Shown here piece after piece: positions 50,010-54,289 of a stretch of 54,289 nucleotides of DNA. Each line of letters begins with the position of its first letter. Position 1 is the stretch's first letter. The notes beneath the pieces were generated by a model. That model searched no databases. It had not been told where the DNA came from and saw only the letters and a program-made list of their open reading frames with translations. Position numbers and translations under genes: made by a program. Origin of the DNA: Acidobacteriota bacterium (lineage in GTDB: Bacteria > Acidobacteriota > Terriglobia > Terriglobales > Acidobacteriaceae); the NCBI GenBank assembly GCA_021804655.1, contig JAJZHE010000002.1:1-54289 (forward strand), given 5' to 3'.

Positions 50010-51640
50010 TGGACGCTGAGCAGCAGACGAAGACAGAAAGCGCGCAGCCGGAAATAGAACGGCGCGAGCCTCCGCGGCTGCGAAAAAATGTGGTGACAAC
50101 GATCGGCGCGCGTGCGCTCTATATGATCACGCGCGTGGGCATTCCTCCATTTGTGCTGGCGCGGATCGGGCTGGAAGCGTACGGGCTGTGGACGACGATC
50201 TTCCTGCTGGTCTCCTATCTGGGGCTTTCGACTCTGGGAATCTCCAACGTCTACATCAAGTACGTGGCGGAGTATCACGCGCGGCGCGAGTACGACAAAG
50301 CGAATACGCTGCTTTCGACGGGGTTGTCGATCACCGTGCCGTTGTGTTCGGCGCTGTATGCGGCGATCTGGCTGGGATGGGGATGGGTGGCGAAGCTGCT
50401 GCATCTGCCGGCGTCGCACGCTGCGGACGGCAAGGAAGCTGTGCTGATTGTGGTGGGAATTTTCCTGGCATCGATCTCGCTGAATGTCTTTTCCGACACG
50501 CTGAACGGCATGCAGCAGATTGCGGCGAATCAGTACTTCTGGACGGCGGGATTTCTGGCCGAGTTTGTGCTGATTGTTGTGCTGGTGGGCGGTGGTCGCG
50601 GGATTCGTGGACTGGCGGAGGCCTATCTGGCGCGGACCGTGATCGAGGATGGGCTGAAGATGTGGTGGGCGTGGCGAAAGCTGCCGTGGCTGCATCTGTC
50701 TCCGCGGCTGGCGCGGCGCGCGGCGCTGAAGACGGTGATCCATTTTGGCGGCCTGGTGCAGTTCCAGAGCCTGCTGACGACGATGATCAACTCGATTGAG
50801 CGCATGCTGGCGTTGCTGCTGGTGAATGTGAGCGCGGCGGGGTTGATGGATTTTGCCAAGAAGTGGCCGCAGTCGTTTTCCAGCATTCCGATGGCGTTTT
50901 TTGCGGCATTTCTGCCTGCTGCGTCGCACCTGGAGGCGTCTTCGGATGCGGGGACGAAGCAGAAGAACCTGAGCGATTTCTATCTGCGCGGTGCGCGTTA
51001 TTCCAACCTGTGCACGGCCTATTTCTGCTCGATGATGGCGCTGTGGACGTATCCGATCCTGCACGTGTGGCTGGGGGCGAAGATGCCGATGCCCGGCGTG
51101 CTGACGATGTTGTTTTTTGCTTTCAGCGTTTCGATGCAATTCCACATGCTCACGGGTCCGGGAACGTCGATCCTGCGCGGGATGGGGATGGTGTGGGAAG
51201 AATTTTACTACTCAGTTCCCAACCTCATTTTTCTTGCCGTCACGGTGCCTCTTTCCTATCTATACTTTGAAGCATGGACGACACTAGGAATCGGTGTGGC
51301 AGTTGCAGCGGCCACAATTTGTTCGGCGTGCGTCCTGATGGTGCGCGTGATCTTTGTGCTGCGTGTGAGTGCTGGCGCGTATGTGAAGCAGGTGCTGCTG
51401 CCAGGGTGCGTGCCGTATGCGTCGGCAGCGCTGCTGGCGTGGCCGGTGTGGTGGACGACGGTGCGGCTGGGTCGTTGGACGGGCGCTGGAGTGGTGTTGG
51501 CGGCGGGCGCGCTGCATGGCGCAATCATGATGGCGCTGCTGTATGGAAGCGCGCTGAACGCTCAGGAAAAGCAGCAGGTGAGCCGGATTCCGACGCTTGT
51601 CGGCAGATGGCTGCAAAGCGCGCGGACGGCGGCGCAGTGA
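50006..51640 (+). CDS. Wzx-type polysaccharide flippase
   Basis: A 544-residue inner-membrane protein of the MOP/MATE-like polysaccharide exporter superfamily with around twelve hydrophobic segments. The N-terminal TIGARALYMITRVGIPPFVLARIG and LGLSTLGISNVYIKYVAEY are typical. It is expected to flip lipid-linked repeat units across the membrane. ATG 50006 overlaps the GT2 stop (ATGA); a second ATG at 50009 is better spaced from AAGG. It overlaps the next gene by 4 bp (GTGA). Confidence 0.88.
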   Translation: MMDAEQQTKTESAQPEIERREPPRLRKNVVTTIGARALYMITRVGIPPFVLARIGLEAYGLWTTIFLLVSYLGLSTLGISNVYIKYVAEYHARREYDKANTLLSTGLSITVPLCSALYAAIWLGWGWVAKLLHLPASHAADGKEAVLIVVGIFLASISLNVFSDTLNGMQQIAANQYFWTAGFLAEFVLIVVLVGGGRGIRGLAEAYLARTVIEDGLKMWWAWRKLPWLHLSPRLARRAALKTVIHFGGLVQFQSLLTTMINSIERMLALLLVNVSAAGLMDFAKKWPQSFSSIPMAFFAAFLPAASHLEASSDAGTKQKNLSDFYLRGARYSNLCTAYFCSMMALWTYPILHVWLGAKMPMPGVLTMLFFAFSVSMQFHMLTGPGTSILRGMGMVWEEFYYSVPNLIFLAVTVPLSYLYFEAWTTLGIGVAVAAATICSACVLMVRVIFVLRVSAGAYVKQVLLPGCVPYASAALLAWPVWWTTVRLGRWTGAGVVLAAGALHGAIMMALLYGSALNAQEKQQVSRIPTLVGRWLQSARTAAQ

Positions 51641-52677
51641 TCGCTCAACTCGTCCTGGAGTTTCATCAAACATTGAGAAGAGTGCTGCTGCTGTGTGTGG
51701 CGATCACGGGAATAGCGGCAGGCGCGCAGCAGACAAGCGTAAAAATGCTGCCAGCGGACTCCGGCAAGTTGACCGTGAGCGAAGAGCCGACGGTGGATGC
51801 GCTGCTGAGTGCGTTTGAAGCGGGGCCGGAAGACGAATATCGGCTGGGTGCAGGCGATGATCTGGAGATCGACGTGGCGGGCAGGCCGGAGCTGGCGCGC
51901 AAGGAGACGGTAGGTCCGGATGGCCGGATCACGTTGTCGTTGCCCGGTGAGATCAAGGTGGAGGGACTGACCAGGCGCGAGGCCGAGGCGGCAATTGAAT
52001 CGGCGTTGCGGCGCTATTATGTGGAGCCGTCGGTCTCGATTACGGTGGCGCGCTATGCGTCGAACCGAGTGCTGCTGCTGGGCGCTGTGCAGCATCCAGG
52101 CGAGGTGACGTTTGTTGGACAGCCGACGCTGCTGGCAGCGCTGGCCGGTGGTGGAACGCTGACGGCTGGCAGCAATAACGCAATCAACAAGACGCAGGAT
52201 TTGCCGGAGCGCTGCGAGGTTTTTCGCGGCGGCGACCGGATGGTGTGGGTGAATGTGAAGAAGCTGGTGGAGACGGGCAACAGCCTCGCAGATCTGCGTC
52301 TGAAGCGCGGAGATGTGGTCTTCGTGCCGAGTCCCGATCAGCGCTACGTAACAGTGCTGGGGCAGGTCGCGCATCCCGGCGCGATTCCCGTGACGGACGA
52401 GTCAACGATTGCTGAAGTGGTTGCGCTTGCGGGCGGACTGACGCCGGCGGCGGGCGGAAATCCGAAGCTGCACCTCTTCGATCCGGTGACGAAGACGCAG
52501 CAGGCGGTCGCATTCAAAGACCTGAAGCGTGCTACAAAGCGGCAGTTGCCGACGCTGCACGAAGGCAGCATTCTGTTTGTGCCGGAGAGCGGTGTGGCCA
52601 AGATCGGCTATGTGCTGCAGCAGTTCGGTGGAATCACGGACCTGGGAACACTGGTATTTCTGACCTATCATCCATGA
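51637..52677 (+). CDS. polysaccharide export protein (Wza family, SLBB domains)
   Basis: A 346-residue exported protein. A signal peptide (LRRVLLLCVAITGIAAGA) precedes a Poly_export domain (DEYRLGAGDDLEIDVAGRPE, then GPDGRITLSLPGEIKVEGLT). Two SLBB domains follow: VLLLGAVQHPGEVTFVGQPT and VTVLGQVAHPGAIPVTDEST. The signal has no lipobox Cys in E. coli Wza style. It forms the outer-membrane/periplasmic exit conduit together with the next gene. Start GTG 51637, overlapping the flippase stop; an ATG at 51607 is possible. Confidence 0.92.
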   Translation: MIAQLVLEFHQTLRRVLLLCVAITGIAAGAQQTSVKMLPADSGKLTVSEEPTVDALLSAFEAGPEDEYRLGAGDDLEIDVAGRPELARKETVGPDGRITLSLPGEIKVEGLTRREAEAAIESALRRYYVEPSVSITVARYASNRVLLLGAVQHPGEVTFVGQPTLLAALAGGGTLTAGSNNAINKTQDLPERCEVFRGGDRMVWVNVKKLVETGNSLADLRLKRGDVVFVPSPDQRYVTVLGQVAHPGAIPVTDESTIAEVVALAGGLTPAAGGNPKLHLFDPVTKTQQAVAFKDLKRATKRQLPTLHEGSILFVPESGVAKIGYVLQQFGGITDLGTLVFLTYHP

Positions 52678-54289
52678 CGGAAACGCGCGCGAAATCGACG
52701 GAGCCAGACTCAGCACGAGGAGTTGGCGGCGTCATCTCTGGCGTGGAACTGAATCGTATGCCTGAGGGTGAGCAGCCACTGATTCGGTTGCATCTGCGGC
52801 GTGCATTGCGCATGCGCGGGCGCTGGGTAACGGGGTTTGCGATTGCCGGATCTCTGCTGGCAGTGGCGTTTGTGCTGCATCGCAGGCCGATCTATTCAGC
52901 CACGGCGATGGTGTACGTTCCGCCTTCGCCGCAGCGGATTCTGCCCAATGGAATTCCCAACTGGCCGTATGATTCTCCAACGTATGAGATGCATATTCAA
53001 CAGCAGATCAACACATTTACGCGTGAGGATGTGCTGGCTGGAGCGCTGGCACGACTACGCGGAACGGGATGGCAGCGCGCCGGGGAAAACGATCAGTTGG
53101 CCGAGCGGCGGCTGGTCCATTCCTTTGTGGCGACCCGGGACGGAAACAGCTATCAGATTGCCGTGAAGGCACAGGCATCGACGGCGGAACTGGCTGCGAG
53201 GATGGCCAATGCCGTGGCTGCGAGCTATCTGGAGAATCAACGGCGGCAGGAAGAGTTTGGAGCGACGACGCGCATCAAACTGCTGCAGGACGAGCAGAAA
53301 CGCGTGCAGACACTGTTGGCCAGCGACCGGCAGGAACTGGAAGGAGTGAATCGACAGCTTGGAGTCGGCGCTATTACTCCGAGCACGCCGGACCCTTATG
53401 ACCAGGAGGTTTCCGACCTGAGGACGGAGCTGGCCAAGGCGCGCAGCGCGCACGACCTGGCGGCGGCGCAGTTGCTCTCCTCAGAGAGCGGCGCGTATAT
53501 CGGCGACACGGAGAATCAGGCGCAAAACGATCCGGGACTGATCAGTCTGAAGACGGGGTTGTATCAGAGACGCAGCGCGCTGATCGCGCAGATGGCCGGG
53601 TTGACTCTGCATCATCCGCTCTATAAACAGGACACGATCGAGCTGCAGCAACTGGACAAAGCTATCGACGATGTGACGCAGAAGCTGGAGGCGGCAGCGC
53701 GCGAGCGAATTGGGAAGAAGCTGGACGGAGAGGTGAAGACGACCGAAGACGAGGTGGAAAAACTGAGCGCAGAACTGGCGCGGGCGACGGTTGCGGCTGG
53801 CGATTCGACGCAGTATCTGCAACAGGCAAATGGGTTGAGCGCGGAGATTGACCGACTGCAGAAACGTTACGGAATGATTGACGAGCAGATGCACGACCAG
53901 ATGCTGCAACATGAGGCACCCAACGGCATTCACATTGCTGCGGAGGCAATCGTGCCGATCAAGCCCGATGCCTCGAAGACGCTGCTGGAGGCAGTGGCGG
54001 GCATTGTTCTCTTTGGGATGATGGGCTTGTGCGTGGCCATCGTGAGGAATCGGCTGGACCCGCTGATTTATGTGGCTGGCGATGTGGAAGAGGTCACTGG
54101 AGCAAAAGCGCTTGCAGTCGTGCCGGATGCAGCAGAGGTTTCCGCGCGGTACCGTGAGCAGACGCTGCTGCGTGTGGTGGCGGCTCTGGAAGATGCGCGC
54201 AGGAAACACGGCGCTCAGCGCTATCTGTTGCTGGGCGTTGCGCAGGAGACGATGGTTCAGGAAGTTTTCGAGCTTCTGAAACAGTGCCA
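52674..54289 (+). CDS. Wzz/Wzc-type chain-length and export co-polymerase (runs off the window)
   Basis: A polysaccharide co-polymerase of which 538 codons are visible. One membrane helix lies at about 51-69, and a Wzz-like N-terminal region (YSATAMVYVPPSPQ) follows. A long coiled-coil periplasmic domain spans about 170-420. A second helix is at 435-457 (LLEAVAGIVLFGMMGLCVAI), and the cytoplasmic part begins at VIYVAGDVEEVTGAKALAVV in outline. BY-kinases would next show a Walker A; the segment reached, RYLLLGVAQETMVQEVFELL, shows none. The ATG at 52674 overlaps the upstream stop by 4 bp (ATGA). Confidence 0.85.
   Translation, partial: MTETRAKSTEPDSARGVGGVISGVELNRMPEGEQPLIRLHLRRALRMRGRWVTGFAIAGSLLAVAFVLHRRPIYSATAMVYVPPSPQRILPNGIPNWPYDSPTYEMHIQQQINTFTREDVLAGALARLRGTGWQRAGENDQLAERRLVHSFVATRDGNSYQIAVKAQASTAELAARMANAVAASYLENQRRQEEFGATTRIKLLQDEQKRVQTLLASDRQELEGVNRQLGVGAITPSTPDPYDQEVSDLRTELAKARSAHDLAAAQLLSSESGAYIGDTENQAQNDPGLISLKTGLYQRRSALIAQMAGLTLHHPLYKQDTIELQQLDKAIDDVTQKLEAAARERIGKKLDGEVKTTEDEVEKLSAELARATVAAGDSTQYLQQANGLSAEIDRLQKRYGMIDEQMHDQMLQHEAPNGIHIAAEAIVPIKPDASKTLLEAVAGIVLFGMMGLCVAIVRNRLDPLIYVAGDVEEVTGAKALAVVPDAAEVSARYREQTLLRVVAALEDARRKHGAQRYLLLGVAQETMVQEVFELLKQC

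Overview
The window looks like a chromosomal segment of an Acidobacteriota member, probably from the Terriglobales/Acidobacteriaceae. This is inferred from gene style and not proved. The pointers are a GC-rich composition, a cytochrome b/multi-cytochrome c fusion, NHL-like secreted proteins with a C-terminal membrane anchor, a TonB protein with a Gly-rich linker, and many small operons of mixed function. No phage, transposase, CRISPR array or rRNA gene was seen.

Left third (1-12060), mostly housekeeping. A partial argS diverges from metG-tatD-yajQ-polyprenyl synthase. A compact minus-strand nucleoside-salvage run follows: hpt, deoC, a GAF-GAF-SpoIIE phosphatase, a purine nucleoside phosphorylase and a uridine kinase-like protein. 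After it come lgt and a Gfo/Idh/MocA oxidoreductase.

Middle (12061-37492). A long leader carries a perfect CRP-type palindrome. It precedes a three-gene respiratory operon: an outer-membrane-like protein with one CxxCH, a Rieske protein, and a cytochrome b carrying four tandem c-type heme domains. Next are a small secreted protein, a lone DppB-type permease, an M20 peptidase with truA, a TolC-type efflux protein, aroA, a decayed barrel gene, two tandem outer-membrane-protein paralogues, lspA-ileS, a TonB protein, truB, a DinB-like protein, an NHL-repeat protein, and folE with two tandem 6-pyruvoyl-tetrahydropterin-synthase-like genes. A dispersed repeat of about 130 bp occurs three times between 24978 and 32335. 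It has a hairpin at each end. Short 15-bp tandem arrays sit at several gene ends.

Right third (37610-54289), mostly cell-surface polysaccharide genes. There is a GT2 enzyme, a TlpA-like lipoprotein, a small HMA-fold protein and a tRNA-Arg(ACG) with its own promoter and terminator. A minus-strand GT4-GT2-GT2 run is divergent from a carbohydrate-active lipoprotein. After an AT-rich, repeat-bearing intergenic island comes a plus-strand exopolysaccharide operon: WecG-type transferase fused to a STAS domain, polymerase/ligase, GT2, Wzx-type flippase, Wza-type export protein, and a Wzz/Wzc-type protein that runs off the end. The last four genes overlap by 4 bp at each junction, which suggests tight co-expression.
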